Source: Tremella fuciformis (lineage: Eukaryota > Basidiomycota > Tremellomycetes > Tremellales > Tremellaceae). From it: a DNA stretch of 64,000 nt. The stretch lies in contig CP136494.1 in NCBI GenBank assembly GCA_032768795.1, positions 1,178,001-1,242,000 of the forward strand, given 5' to 3'. The position numbers and the translations under genes were made by a program. The stretch's first letter is position 1, and each line of letters begins with the position of its first letter. The notes below the pieces were generated by a model, which was not told the origin of the DNA, made no database searches, and saw nothing but the letters and a program-made list of their open reading frames with translations. This document shows, one piece after another, positions 23,674-36,037 of this stretch.

Positions 23674-25323
23674 CTAGTAAATCATGCTCGACATGTCGGC
23701 CCGAATTCGGTTGTAGTCTAGAACTCCGTCTGTTCTCCCCAATGCTGCCAAGGCAATGTCTTTGTCCCAGAGATATGTTTGCGCGACGCGCTTGATGTCT
23801 GCTGGCGAAACAGCGTCAATGTAACGCTCGATCTCCTTCGGGGTATACCGCTTGCCGGTGGTGATCATCTGGCGTCCGATCTTGATACATCAGCCTGGAT
23901 CCAAGCTTGCCCAGACTGGCTACTCACGTCCTCAGCGATAGCGGTGCTGCCGTCCAATTGGAGAAGCAGGGAGGCCTTCAATTGAGATTTGGCCCGCTCG
24001 ACCTCGGCAACAGAAGGCGAAAGAGAGAGACGCTGCCATTCTTTCTGGAATGATCAGTAACTCTTCGTCTTCAAGAAGGACCAGACGTACCAATGTGAAG
24101 TGGATCAGATCATCGGCTTTGTCAAGTCTGTCCATCAGCACCGTTTCCATTGACTCGAGTCCGGGAGGAGCAGATTTTGACAATGGGCACTCACGCCTCT
24201 GTTACCATGTAGATACCCCAAAGACCAGTGTCATTGTACGACGTAGAGAAGCTTTGGAAAGAGTTGGCCAAGCCGTTGCTCGAAACAGTGTGCGAGAGCT
24301 TGGAGCTGAGCAGGGAGCTGGCTCCCAAGCTTCGGTCCCAGCTACCAATGATCGATTGCGAAACAAGCAAGGGCCAGTAGTCGGGGCTCTTCCATCCTAC
24401 ACCCTCGACGGCGATGGCAATGTTCAATGTGTCCATGGTGTCATCGCGTATGCGGACCTCGGCACCGAAGAATTTGGAGGGGGCGTGGGCCTGGCCGCCG
24501 AGAGCGATCGGGTTGGAGGATGTGGGAAGGGAGGCAAAGTTCTTCTCGGCGAGCTTGACAAGGGCATCGTGCTCGACGGAACCGGCACCGACCAGGACCA
24601 TGCGGTCGGCGGTATAGTTTTTCTGGATGTAGTTGGTGAGGTCAGATTTGGAGATGGACTGGATGTGCTCTTTTGGGCCGAGGATGGTCTGACCAAGTGG
24701 TTGGCCTGTGTATCAGCCAGTCTCAGTAAGCGCAGATCGTCCAGCTCACGTTGGAAAGCCACAGCGTGGAGGTGGTCGAACACGACCTCCTCGTACTGCT
24801 TGTCCACCTCCTCCTGTTCCCGAAGAATGACATCTCGCTCCCTGTCAATGGCACTCTGGTCCAATTTCGAGTTCTGCAGGATGTCGGCGAGGATGTCTAC
24901 GGCCTGCGGGACGTCCTTGTCGAACGCCTTGGCGTAGTAGACTGTCTGTTCTCGGGACGTGTAGGCATTCAGGTGGGCGCCCAGGTTCTCGACCTCGAGC
25001 TCCAAAGCGGTTTGGTTACGGGTCTTTGTGCCCTTGAACGCGAGATGTTCGAGGAAGTGCGCGGTACCCGAGGCGGAAGAAGCGTCTGCCCTAGACCCGG
25101 CGTCGATCCACAGGCCAACAGTGGAGGTGGTCATTCCCGGGATGGTCTCGGTCGAGACGGACAGACCATTAGAGAGGACAGAGGTTTTCGTGACGGGGTC
25201 GGCGTATTTCCTCGCGGCGCCAGAGACGGGCGTAGCAAGGGATCGAGAAAGGGCGGGTACGGGAGCGCGGGCGCGGGCGATGGGTGCCCGCAGACCCCGC
25301 GAGAGGATGCGAGAGGCCGACAT
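23674..25323 (-). CDS. MAS1: mitochondrial processing peptidase beta subunit
   Basis: Catalytic subunit of the matrix peptidase that removes presequences from imported proteins. The N-terminus is Arg/Ala-rich without acids, as expected of a presequence. The inverted zinc motif is present as [12 protein letters not shown] with the distal Glu region [15 protein letters not shown]. Later blocks [30 protein letters not shown] and [15 protein letters not shown] C-terminal text ([15 protein letters not shown]) are family-typical. Five exons; one internal exon near 24110 is only about 26 bases. Complex III core proteins are paralogues, but an intact HxxEH favours the peptidase. It shares a 263-base divergent upstream region with the RNA-binding gene at 25587. 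Confidence 0.93.
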
Positions 25324-25586
25324 GGCGAGTGGACAGGTAGGAAGAGAGTGAGAAAGACTTGTGCAAACCCGTCCTAACGATTGGCTCTGAGCTGTCGTCT
25401 TGATTCACCACCCGGTCAGTCCCGAGCCCCGCCAGTGGTCGGCGTTATCTCCACCCATCCTATAACGCCGGTTCCTCCCTATACACACGGAGTCTTGTGG
25501 CACATCACCGCCAAGTGGTCTTTGCCACTTGCTCGTTGATCCCCTTGTGGACATCATCGCTCATCCCTCGCAGCTAGCAGTCCATC

Positions 25587-26589
25587 ATGGCTCAACAGTA
25601 CACCGCCGAGGAGCATGCTCAGGCAGTAAGTTCTTCACTACACCGAAGCTCGCGCCATCTCCGACATCTGGCTCACCAGCAGGATGGAGCTGACATGATA
25701 GTGGGCACAAGTAAGCCTCGAACCATGCCTGGGTTGCGTCTGACTGATATGCAGTATTACGCGCAGCAGGGGTATACACCCGAGCAGATTGCGCAGATGA
25801 CAGGTGGCGGGTTGGGCTATGGGAACGACGCGGCACCTAACGGAGGCAACGCCTATGCATCAGGCTCGGGATCAGGCCAGAACTCTGGGTTCGGCACGCC
25901 TGCCGCCAATGCAGGGCTGGACCTGCTCGGTGCCGACATCTCTGCAAAGGCAGCGAGATTTTCGAATCGGCCGCTGTTCGATAGCGATATTATAGCCCAG
26001 AGCTCGGCATACGATCCGAGCCAGAAAGTAGAGCTGGCCAAGCAGGGCAAGCTTGCAAAGGGCAAGCGGGAGACCGTCATTCGTAAAGGCAACGGCAAGA
26101 CATGGGAGGATCCGACATTGCTGGAGTGGGACCCAAGTGAGCTGTTGATCTCGCTGGTGCTACGCGGATGTGCCGGGCTGATGCTTAGAATGGTTCCGCC
26201 TTTTCGTCGGCGACGTGTCGAACGACGTCAACGAACGTACCCTTGACGAGGCGTTCGGCAAGTATCCCAGTTACTGCAAGTGCAAGGTCGTGAAAGATCG
26301 GCTCAGTCTCAAATCCAAATACGCTTTCATCGCATTTTCAGATCCCGAAGACTTCCTGAGGGCATGGAAGGAGAACGACGGTGCGCCGCTTCTTGTAGCT
26401 TGCTCACGCCGCGGCCGCTGACATATAGGAAAGTATATCGGGAACAGACCGATCCGTCTGAGCAAAGTCAGAGATGACAAGTATGGCTCGATCGCTACAA
26501 CCCAAGTATCGGGTCGGAAGGCAAAAGAGCTCGACAAGCTGAGAAAGAACCACGGAAAGCCCCTGGACGGGCGTCCCGTTCCTTGGTAA
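25587..26589 (+). CDS. RRM protein, RBM42-like
   Basis: RNA-binding protein with one C-terminal RRM. The start MAQQYTAEEHAQA is a 13-codon first exon. A Gly/Asn-rich segment follows (about 25800-25920), then a basic stretch ending in WEDPTLLEWDP. The RRM has RNP2-like RLFVGDV, with the order VNERTLDEAFGKYPSYCKCKVV and RNP1-like SKYAFIAFSDPEDFLRA, and is closed by GKYIGNRPIRLSK. That order, and the GKY-GNRPI ending, match RBM42, a protein associated with spliceosomal and translation factors. The end is LDGRPVPW with TAA at 26587-26589. The intron at about 25627-25754 is longer than usual here. RBM42 orthology is a family-level call. Confidence 0.85.
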
Positions 26590-26737
26590 TTCATATGAGA
26601 AGATGAGGTTCCGAGGCAAACTGGACAGTGCACAATGAATCGCAGATGCATTCATTGGACCTAAAACCCGAACAAGAAGTCGAAGAAATCGCTAGCCTCC
26701 ACTATGAACTTGCCGCTTGCACCGCACATCTCCCAGA

Positions 26738-28661
26738 TTACTGCTCTACCGTAGTCCTGCTTTGAGACTTGCTCAGAACCCCTCTGCTGCCCAGACCTGT
26801 TCGGGGTGTTGTCCCCGGCCCTACTCTTCGCGGGGTCACAGCAGGCCGGCGAGGAGTTGTGCCTGGAGGATGACTCGTGCTGCTGGACAGAGAGGCCGGG
26901 GGTAATCTCGCCGCAGCTTCAACAGCGGCTGAGCTCTGATCTCGCGCATCGACGGCCGCCAGTACTCGGAGCATGGCCATGGGGTCTCGCTCCTTGCCCT
27001 TGCCCTTGCTGCCACCGGTCTGTTTTGTCTTGGCCGTGGTGGACAACAGGGCGACAGCATCGGGCGCATCCGTCTCCGCCCCACCGCCGGGCAGAGTGCT
27101 GCTCTCGCCGAATTGAGTGCGTGCCCGCAAGTCAGAGGTAAGAGCAGAGAAGATGCCATCGAGGAACCGAGTCGCTTGCAGAGAGTACTGCAATGCCGAG
27201 TGCGAGCGTTGAAGCAGGCTGTCCACTTTGAACTCGACGTCTTCGAAGTCGCCATGAGATGCCAGCTCGCCGTCGCCTTGCCCCAAGACGTCGTTTGCCA
27301 GCTGTAGGGCTCGGGACATCCACAAATCGCTCTCAGGCAAATCGCTGAAAGATGGAACACTCTGGGAGGCGGTCTTTTTGGAAATCGCGTTGACGACTTC
27401 GGTCTGTTTCCGATTTGCACGATGTATCAGTGCTGACCAATGGCGATCCTCGTCTTTACATCTATTTTGAATGAGCTTCGTAGCGCAACCAGAGACGAGA
27501 GACATACCGTTTGATCACCGTATTCATTTTCGCCTCGACCTCCCGATTCGAGGCGTTCCGAGGATGCGGCTTGAGCGGCACTATACTCGATGACCCCACC
27601 TACGGATTAGCCGAGAGACGCATCAGTCAACAGCGTAAGCTTACCCCTGCAAAGACGTTCGTATCCACCCCTCCTTTTGCCAGAGTCGTAATAAACTCTG
27701 CCATGATCGCATCAACTATCTCATCTCCTTCTTGGGTGCTTCCGACTGCTCTCTTCTTCCCTTTGTCCTTCATTTCTGCGTCCGCAGCCCGTTTCGCACA
27801 AAAGACGAGCAGATGCCGCGCTCGGATGGGCTCAGGCAGGGTCGAGCTGATGTGTTTGTAAAACACGGCCGAATCAACCGAATGATGAGGAATGCTGATT
27901 TCCCCGCGGCCGAGACTCGAGCTGGCTCTCTGTCCTCTCATTCCCAGACTGCTCCGCCGTTCTTGAGCCGCTCGAAGCTCCTTGTTCTTGCGAATCATCG
28001 GCGTCTCGGAATCTGGAACGGGTACGACAGCCTCGCCCGATATGTCCGGCATCACACCCCGCATCGACTTTCTCGTCTTCCGCACAAAGCCCTTGGGCGG
28101 TCCCATGTCCGTCGATGGTATACTCGGAGCGGACATCGAGGGTCGTGATCCAGATGCGTGCGTTGGCGGGGATGCGAGACGAGCCATTGAGGCTCTTGGC
28201 CGGGAAGGCTTCGAGAATTCGAGAAAGTCCATTCCGAGATTGCGTGATCCTGCGATTTGGAAAGATGGAGGCACATCCGGCGGTCGCGAGGAGGACTTTG
28301 CTACTTTCTGACGCTTTGGCTCCGGAGATGTTGACAGCGGTCGCTCACGCACTGCTCGAGTCGACTCTCTCCTCCTAGCGATCTTCTTCTCTGATGGAGG
28401 TGGCGGGAGGACGATGTCGTCGTCTGGCGGCGTATCAGACGAGTTGTGAGCGATAGGTTGCGGTCTGAAAGCTGCGTAATCAGCTTTGAGTATGAATACA
28501 TTGGAGCAAGACGGGTGCTGACCTGTACGCTTGCCCTGCGAGCAATGTCAGCTCACTCAACATGGCATCATGCAAAGATGACATACCTCCTTCTTTCTCT
28601 TTTTCGGTTGCGCATCCGGTGCCATCCCCGTCCAGAAGACCTCGTCCACTTGACTGCTCAT
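26738..28661 (-). CDS. DSN1: kinetochore MIS12-complex subunit Dsn1/Mis13
   Basis: Subunit of the MIS12/MIND complex, which links centromeric chromatin to the NDC80 microtubule-binding complex. The start is MSSQVDEVFWTGMAPDA at 28661, with a Lys-rich stretch soon after. The diagnostic block lies near 27850-27950: RRSSLGMRGQRASSSLG, then GEISIPHHSVD, FYKHI and LPEPIRARHLLVFCAKRA, which is the Dsn1 core. Basic-Ser sites such as RKTRKSMRG precede it and resemble Aurora/Ipl1 target sites known in this family. A helical region with QLANDVLGQ and LQRSHSALQYSLQATRFLDG follows, then a Ser/Pro/Arg-rich tail. At least six exons. It shares a 446-base divergent upstream region with GET1. Confidence 0.88.
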
Positions 28662-29107
28662 CCCTGCGCGCTTTCTACCGGGCGTGGATGCTCCATTCCG
28701 TATGGGAGGGACGACCATCGCCATTCCCTACGTCTCGCGCTTATCGCGATGGCAGACTCTCAAATGTCCCCACCGTTCCCCAATCCATCAATCGGTCGTT
28801 TCGAAGCTTTTCGTCTCAGAGAGTCACGAGCGATCGAGACTGGATGTCGAGCCTGTTTCGTGATGCTTGCTGTCCTGCGATGCAGGAGGTGCAAGCCATG
28901 CAACGCGATGAATGGGAATCGTTCAAGCCATGCAGCTTCGGAGGTCAAGTCACGCGCGTCCGGTTGTTTGCATGCGTAGAGGCAATATATTTCGAAAGGT
29001 GATTATTGGAGTTTATCCCGACACGACCTCCACTTGCTGGCGGTTCAGCGTCCAGCGAGCATCTTCTCCCTTCAGCGTGTGTCGGGCAAGATACTTTGCA
29101 TAGCAGC
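28662..29107. promoter_or_regulatory. divergent upstream region, DSN1 / GET1
   Basis: 446 bases with no gene seen. Short open frames on both strands carry no family motif. Confidence 0.45.
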
Positions 29108-29827
29108 ATGGCAAACCTCGCTCTACTCATCTTTGGCTTTGTCTTCCTGACTCAGGTCGTGGCATGGATAGGAAAGTCAGTGATACAGGAGCTGGTCAGT
29201 CCTTCGTGCAGCCCGCCAGCCGTGCTGACGGCCATGTAGGCTTTCGCCGTGTATTCACGCATCTTCTTGTCCCGCTCAAAGACACAGCAGCAAGCAGTGC
29301 GCAAGCAGGTCTTGGCAGATAAAGCGGAACTCGGCAGAACTTCGAGCCAGGACGAGTTTGCCAAATGGGCGCGGCTGAAGCGGAAAGTGGAAAAGGGTTT
29401 GGCCGACCTGGAGAAGCTCAGTGAGGCTGCCGCTTTCCATTGGACTTGTGAAGCTCATGGACATAGACTCGACGATAGGCTCGGCTCGGTCCAGCTTCTC
29501 TCTCCGCTTCTCGTCTGTGCTGTGGATCCTGACGACCGGCGCTCAACTGCTTCTGGTCTGGTATTACCGCTCGAGGCCGGTATTCTGGCTGCCCAAGGGC
29601 TGGGTACCAGGCCCGATAGCATGGCTGCTCAGCTTTCCTAGCGCCCCTAAAGGTCAGCTATGTCAGCAAGAGAGGAGACTACGAGCTCATCGCCAGGTGC
29701 CGTCAGCTCTGGGGCCTGGTGTGCGGTGTGTAAGCGGGTATTGGTGACCGGAGAGGAGGTTGTCCGGGACCTGACGGCTCCATCTTCAGGTGAATATTTG
29801 AAGGGCTTCTTGCTTGTTCGAGACTGA
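29108..29827 (+). CDS. GET1: GET complex receptor subunit Get1 (WRB/CAML-type)
   Basis: ER membrane receptor subunit that docks Get3 and inserts tail-anchored proteins. The first membrane span is NLALLIFGFVFLTQVVAWI. A cytosolic coiled coil follows with the hallmark SSQDEFAKWARLKRKVEKG. Two further spans are seen, VLWILTTGAQLLLVWYYR and a C-terminal segment around GWVPGPIAWLLSFPS plus AVSSGAWCAVCKRVL. Four exons fit, with introns near 29193-29238, 29420-29452 (33 bases) and 29653-29696. The stop is TGA at 29825-29827. The last exon frame was chosen because it restores a Get1-like ending after PKG. It faces the peroxiredoxin gene tail-to-tail. Confidence 0.87.
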
Positions 29828-30311
29828 GGCGTAGTCCCTGCGATGCCTCAAACTCCCTTCGCACCAAGTCCGAAACAATCAGCAACTTTGGAACCCCTAG
29901 AGCATGAGAAGCTGGATTGATGTCATGCATGATGCTATGTGTTGGTCTTTCGTGATAGTCTCATGATTTACGTGGATTTGAATGTAGTGTACACAGCGCC
30001 CGAAAGACACGTTTTGATGGTTGCTCGCTCGTTATCTCTTGTCGTGTCGCTCACTGCTTGACGCGCTTGGCGTTGCCGTTGACCAGGCCTTCTGCTTTTC
30101 GTTTCGTGTCGTTGTCGTCGCGGTCGTCCCTGATGGCTTCAGCCCCGGCCCTTTGCAACGACCTCAAGGCAGAAGGAGACAGGTGTTCATGCTGGACATC
30201 TAGTTCTACCGCATCTACCGTCTCTCTAGATATATCTAAGCGGTCTTCCTCTACCGCACCCTCCTACCGTTCCAGGTCGCACACAGAAGTAGGGGGGACA
30301 GGAGTGCCCGC
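29828..30311. other. convergent intergenic region, GET1 / TSA1
   Basis: 484 bases of 3' flanking sequence for both genes. Open frames on the plus strand through 30000-30300 are continuations antisense to the peroxiredoxin side and show no motif. Nothing else seen. Confidence 0.4.
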
Positions 30312-31041
30312 TTACTGCTTGGAGAAGTACTTGGACTTGTCGCTGGTGTCGATGGTGTCGGCGCCCTCCTCCCAGCCGGCCGGGCAGACCTCGCCGTGCT
30401 CGTCGGTGAACTGGAAGGCCTTGATGACACGGATGGTCTCCTCGACGGAACGGCCGACGGGGAGGTCGTGGATGTGGGAAGCGCGGAGGGTGCCGTTGGG
30501 GTCGATGAAGAAGGTGCCGCGGAGAGTGATGCCCTCTTCGGGAAGGAGGACGCCGTACGCCTTGGAGACGGCGTGCGAGCGGTCGGCGAGGAGGCGGAGC
30601 TTGAGGTCCGGGCCGAGACCACCCTCCTTGCGAGGGGTCTGGGACCAGGCGAGATGGGTGTACTCGGAGTCGGTCGAGACGCAGATCACCTCGGTGTTGA
30701 TGGCCTCGAACTGGGGGAGAGCCTTGTTGAAGGCGAGGATCTCGGTGGGGCAAACGACTGCGGCGTCAGCACGCAAGCGATTTGTAGCGAGGGAACGGGA
30801 GCTTACAGGTGAAATCCATCGGGTAGAAGACGAGGATGGTCCACTTGCCCTTGAAGTCCTCGAGCTTGATGTCCTCGAACGCGCCGTCCTTGACAGCTGT
30901 GCCGGCAAAGGCGCTGTCCGGTCAGCTCGAGTTCCAGAGCAGGCACAGGCTCGTGTCCGTCTGGAAGGAGGGAGTGGGGACGGGAAATGAGCGGCGGTCA
31001 GCGGTCACTCACGGAGCAGGAGCCTGAATTTGAGGAGACAT
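30312..31041 (-). CDS. TSA1: typical 2-Cys peroxiredoxin (thiol peroxidase)
   Basis: Reduces hydrogen peroxide and organic peroxides using thioredoxin, and acts as a cytosolic chaperone when over-oxidised. The start is MSSQIQAPAP at 31041. After an intron comes AFAGTAVKDG and FKGKWTILVFYPMDFTF. The peroxidatic Cys is in the FTFVCPTE region across an exon edge, and the resolving Cys is in GEVCPAGW. Other landmarks are LAWSQTPRKEGGLG and RGTFFIDPNG. The C-terminal tail is SKYFSKQ. The GGLG motif and a YF-type tail occur in hyperoxidation-sensitive peroxiredoxins. A TATA-like ttataa on the minus strand lies near 31145, about 105 bases upstream. Highly biased codons fit strong expression. Confidence 0.93.
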
Positions 31042-31788
31042 GATGGTGATTTGGGGGTGCGTTTGAAGGGAGACAAGAAAGAAAAGATTCGACTGTAACG
31101 AGAGAAAGTCTAAAGAAAAGTTCAACACGGACTAGGCTGGGGATTATAAAGGTGGGCTGAGGCTGATAACAGAGGATCCAGTCAACCCTTGGCGGGCAAA
31201 TCCGGTGGCGTAACTCCGGCCGGTCGGCGGAGATGATCAACTGCTAGAATATTCGGCCGACGGCGGAGCAGAAACCTATAAACCTGGGTCCATGATTGGT
31301 TCTTGTCGAGGGGATGAGGGGGCAAGAGACGCGTTCAGAGAGAGGGGAGCACGCAGGATGAGGTGCTCATGGAACTTGCTCGGGTGGTGGAATGATCACC
31401 AGTTGAGCAGCATCAAAGGTTCCTCTGTACTGATGCGCAGGCTCATGAAACTCTTGATTTGTAGGGCGTAGCTGATGGATGGCCAGAGCCTCTGACGCGT
31501 CGTCATGCTCGCTCTGTCTGACCAGGCAGGCTCGCTTGTGAACAAGGTCTACCGTGGAAGGCTTCAACTACACAGATCTTTTCAAGACAGATCCTTTCAA
31601 GTGAATGACGCTGCGAATCCCGACTGAGCCTAGGCTTCGTTAGACCGAGGGCTGCGGCAGTACAAGAAGCAGATGTTCAAGAAGCAATTCGAGTGGCGAA
31701 TATCTGTCGACTAAAGTCAGGATCGTTTTGTCAGGCCAGAGAGAGAGACAACACCGCGTACCCGACTTGCGCTTCTCACCCATCCACT
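31042..31788. promoter_or_regulatory. divergent upstream region, TSA1 / unknown gene at 31789
   Basis: 747 bases. The left part near 31140-31280 is AT-richer with TATA-like ttataa and cctataaacc. The right part is open in the frame of the next gene from an ATG at 31693, so that gene may start 32 codons earlier. No other gene seen. Confidence 0.4.
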
Positions 31789-34708
31789 ATGTCTAGCCGG
31801 GCCCACCAAGCCCATCGATCCCAGGCTGGTCAACCCCTAAGAATATGGCCCCCGCACAGGTATGGGCCGCGTCTTGACGAGCAAGTCCGTGAAACGATTC
31901 GCGTTCGCCAAGACGGTCGAGGAGAGGATAGCATTCCCGCGACGCGCGGACAAATCCCGCGAGGACGGACGCGAAAAATCTTTGATCCTCCGGAGGATGA
32001 TCCTGACGAAGGTTCTGCGTCTCAACAGAGCTGTTCCGAGGACAGCGACATTGCTGTACTTGATGATCCCGAGCGTCGACGACGCACTCGGGAATCGCTT
32101 GCGAAGCTTGCCGCTGCTGACGACGACGAGGAGCGTTACGGCGACTCTGATCAGCGGACGTCCACAGTCTCCACTCAGAACACAGTCAGAGCAGAAGCGA
32201 GGCGGCAATTGACGGGTCACCCAGAATGTTTCATCCCAGCTTATGTCCAGCGCGGTCCGATGCTCCAAGCGCAGCGAGACCGACAACGCAGACTGACTAG
32301 CTCCCACCAGACGACTTTTGAAGTTGCCGATGGCTCGTTGCGCCTTGCAGGAGACGATGAGCAATCGCATCAAGTGTCTAACAACATGGACATCGATACT
32401 CCTTGGGACATGCGCTCGCTTTTCTCTGCGTCGCTGTCGCCAGAAAGTCCCAAGACCGCATCCGATAATGTCGATCATGGTCCTCCTCGTCTTCCTTCAG
32501 CTGCCTCCCCCCGGGTGGTGTCATCGCACACGGCGGCATCTACAGGCAAAGTCCGATCAAGTTCTGCTTCCGGGGTTCGCAAGGGCAGTCTTTCGCAACG
32601 TGGAGCCACTGCTTCAAGATCCTCCTCGATCAGACCGCTCACCAAAGCTGCGACGTTCTCTAATAACACCTCGCGATCTTCTGGCGTGACGCCACAACAG
32701 CCTTTTGAGGATCCGATTAGAGATGATGACTTGATGTCTAATACACAGTCGCCTGGGGCAAAGAGATTAGTGTCCAAGTCTACCCTGACACGACGCATGA
32801 ACAGCAGCCAAGACCCAGGCAGCTCCTCCTCGCCCGTTTTAAGGGCGAACACGGTGGATCATCCCAAGAGTCCGAGGTCCAAGAGACGGGTACACAAACC
32901 CGAGCGCTCTAGAACTGAGAACGCTGGTGCACCCGCCTCTAAAGCCGACACCATGGATGACAAGGATTATCCCCGAGATAAGGGACTGGAGGGGAAGTCG
33001 AAACCGGATGAAGAGGAAGACCGACCCCTTTTCTCGCCCCTTTCATCAAGGGCAAACACATTCCTCCAACCCGCAAACGCTTCAGATACTAGCGACTCTG
33101 AAGAGAACGTCCCCCTCAGTAAAATACGTTTGCGCAAGATGATCGATCGCGCGATGCATGGCGAACGATCTAGCAACGATACGCATGGTGGGTTCAGCTC
33201 ATCGCCTTCAGAGTGGACAGGACACGCGACCAGCTCTCCAGCGCAACACAGCACGAATGCCCGTTTAGATCGCATTGAGAAACAGCTTGCCGCTATTTTG
33301 CAGAGTCAGGCGAGCAAAGAGAAACAAGCGGATGAAGACGAAGCGGTCAAAAGTATCGAGGATGAGCTTGTGAGAGCTTTTCAGGGGAGCGATCCCCGTA
33401 TTTCGATGTCTGTCATGGAGGAGTGAGTGACGCTTGTTGCTTGAGCGCCTGGCTGACACGGGCAGCGAACCCCGCATCTCTCGACACCGATCTAGAGCTA
33501 CGCCCGTAGGAACGTCTAGACAAATTACGGAAGAGTCCCCACAGTTTATCGTATTGAGCGACGACGACGATGATTGTCAAGTCCCCGCGTCATTGCCGAC
33601 CCAGGCCAGAGGCGCCCCGGAAAGGCAGGCAACTGAGAGTCCTGCTGCGACACGCGTCCTTCTTCCCGGTCACATGGGCATTCAGACGAGTGACGACCGG
33701 AGCTCGAGCACCGTCTCGATCGCCCGCCCAGAACCATGGAACTTATCCCCACAGCCCGCCGGTAGCTCCGGCTCGCAGGTGATGGCGACTGATATAGGCA
33801 AGGTGGGATCAAGTCTCGCGCAGGATCCGCCGTTCGTGCTTGACATTGCACGCAATGCTGGTTTGGGCTTTGGAACGCACCAGTCGGGAGTTTCGATTGC
33901 TCCTCAGGATGGGTTCACCGTCCAGCAAGGGCAGCCTGCATGGACGCAGGCTAGTCAAACCCCGACGGCCGCATCCGCAGGCGACGCGGCTTGGGCTTAT
34001 CCATCTGGCAACCTCGCGCAGGCCCCATCTGGGCAGCCGAACTCGACCGTGTCGCAGTCGAGTGGGGCGTGGGGACTGCAACCCACGTACGCGCCTCAAA
34101 ATTACTTTTTTTCCAACGGCGCGGGGTATGTCCCCTACGCTGCCAGTACAGGGGGCTTGATGCCCGAGGTGACGTGGCAGGCCAACGGCCTATGGAATCA
34201 GACGCCTGCTCAGGCAAGCCCCACGTCTGCCCAGTCGAATGCAAACCCCTTTGCGCCTCTGCCCAATTACCAGAATCATCAACTCGCCGCCACGAGCAAC
34301 ACATCAGCGGGACCTTCCGTGTGGCCAGGCTATACGGATGCTGCGAGCAGCTCAGTCCCGGCCTGGCCCACTCAGTATCCAGCCCTTCCCCCCGCAACCT
34401 TCTCGACGCAAGCCGCGAGCGTGCCCTCGACGAGTGGGGGAACAACAGCGAGTCCATCCGAGGCAGACGAATCCGTCTGGTCCGCAGAGGCCATTGAGAA
34501 CTACCTGGCCTCTCCCGAAGGAGCTGCACTGATGCGCAGTCTACCAGGAGGTGCCGAGCCTGGGGTGAATCGAGGAGGCGGCGGCGGATCGAGCACAACG
34601 CAAGGGCAAACCGCACGCTCCGACCAGTCTGGTCGGCCGGGAGGGGCGAACAACGCCCCCACTTTCCCAGATAAAGGGTCCCGTTCGCAATGGTGGTTTT
34701 CACGATGA
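31789..34708 (+). CDS. unknown low-complexity protein with SUMO-interacting-like motif
   Basis: Not recognised. Two exons, 31789 to about 33425 and about 33467-34708, joined by an intron with a GTGAGT donor; about 960 residues. The first half is Ser/Arg/Asp-rich with RRRVHKPERSR-like basic patches, which fits a nuclear protein (inference). At the end of exon 1 lies RLDRIEKQLAAILQSQASK, a probable coiled coil. Early in exon 2 is QFIVLSDDDDDCQV, a hydrophobic core followed by acids and the classic layout of a SUMO-interacting motif. The remainder is Gln/Pro/Ser/Trp-rich and prion-like. An alternative ATG at 31693 would add 32 residues. Terminal residues QWWFSR. Confidence 0.72.
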
Positions 34709-35425
34709 TAGCACAGCCCACACCAGTCACGCGCAAAACTTGCACGTCGAACTTGCACGTCGAAGACCACTGACGATGACCATGACCATGTAGCGCAGGG
34801 CCGAGAGTGATCTGGCGGCCCGCGAGTTGTGATTCATTTACTGTACTGTACATATCCAGCTCTTATGCCTCATATAGATTGATCGGGCTTGGCTCGCTCA
34901 GCAGCACTAACTGCGTGGCAGCCACGCACGGTTCACAAGCCATCGAAGTCTAACACCGTCGACTTCTGAGTATACGACTTCACGCGCGACAGGATTGATC
35001 GGGCTTGTATGTGCACTCGAAGCAGATTGAGGCAACAGACATATGCGATCATTTAGCTCGCACGTTCGTTTTGCGTTATGCAGAAGAAGCCATTCGCTAC
35101 CCTCATCCTGCACCATGCTTCGCATGAGTCCAGGCCATTCGCTCCTCAGCGTCTCGTGGAGCGTCGTAAGGAGTCAAGTGAAAGGTGTGTCGACCAAGAA
35201 ACGCGCGTGAGAGGGCAGAGAAGGCGGGGCCATCTTTGCACATTGATGCGCGCCGGACGAGTTTCGGGCGCGCAAGCGATCTTCTCGTGCTAAGCGAAGG
35301 GCACCGAAACCTAGAGCACGGAGTCTTCCAGCCAAGCGGACCTTCGGTCTGGGCAGATTGGGTGAATTATATAACTGTCCGACACCTGATCTCCTGCCTC
35401 GCCACTCTCTGCCACAGATCTCAAC
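34709..35425. promoter_or_regulatory. intergenic region upstream of the small gene at 35426
   Basis: 717 bases. A good TATA element, ttatataa at 35367-35374, lies 52 bases before the ATG at 35426. Nothing else recognised. Confidence 0.5.
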
Positions 35426-36037
35426 ATGTCCGCCGTCACACAAGACTCAATTCCCGGTGTCAAAGCGGATGCCAAAACCTCATCGACGGCGGCGGAGACA
35501 GGAGTGCAGGCGGAAGACATGACGAATGGAGCCCAATCCGGGCCCGAAGAGGGGAACACACAGCTGAAACGTCCACTGTACCGCCGGGTTCACAAAAGGA
35601 CGTTGCGACCGACCGAAACCATGAAGACAAATGTACATCCCGAATTAGCATGGAACGCGAGAGGACGGATTCCACCGACTCGACAAACACCCTCAAGGAC
35701 CAGTGGCTCCGACGATACTGCCGGGTCGTCGACTCACACGAGCTTGATCGGCTTTCAAGAAACATTGAAGTTGATGAACCGGTCGTCGGAGAGGAAATCG
35801 TCGCAGGAACGATCGTCGAAACGGCTCAGGTCCTCTTCCTCTCTGTCCTCCAGAATGGCCGAGTCTGACAGATCCCATCAGGTCACGGGTGCCGCTTCGG
35901 CGTCTGCTGAACAAGCGGCTCGTCCCCGTTCGCGGCCCCCGACATCTGGCGCGGGTCCTGTGAGAAAGCCGGGGCCAAGTGGGCGGACCAAGTTCACTTC
36001 TCGCAGGCGGACAGCTGCCGAGGACCAGCGCAAGTGA
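35426..36037 (+). CDS. hypothetical Ser/Arg-rich protein
   Basis: Single open frame of 203 codons starting MSAVTQDSIPGVKAD, preceded by a TATA element and the start context aacATG. Basic and Ser-rich, with RPLYRRVHKRTLRPTE in the first third and RSSERKSSQERSSKRLRSSS in the middle, which would suit nuclear localisation (inference). No domain recognised. A GTGACG donor at the stop codon could splice onto an exon near 36070 and extend the end by a few residues. It could be spurious, but the promoter context and clean frame favour a real gene. Confidence 0.5.
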   Translation: MSAVTQDSIPGVKADAKTSSTAAETGVQAEDMTNGAQSGPEEGNTQLKRPLYRRVHKRTLRPTETMKTNVHPELAWNARGRIPPTRQTPSRTSGSDDTAGSSTHTSLIGFQETLKLMNRSSERKSSQERSSKRLRSSSSLSSRMAESDRSHQVTGAASASAEQAARPRSRPPTSGAGPVRKPGPSGRTKFTSRRRTAAEDQRK

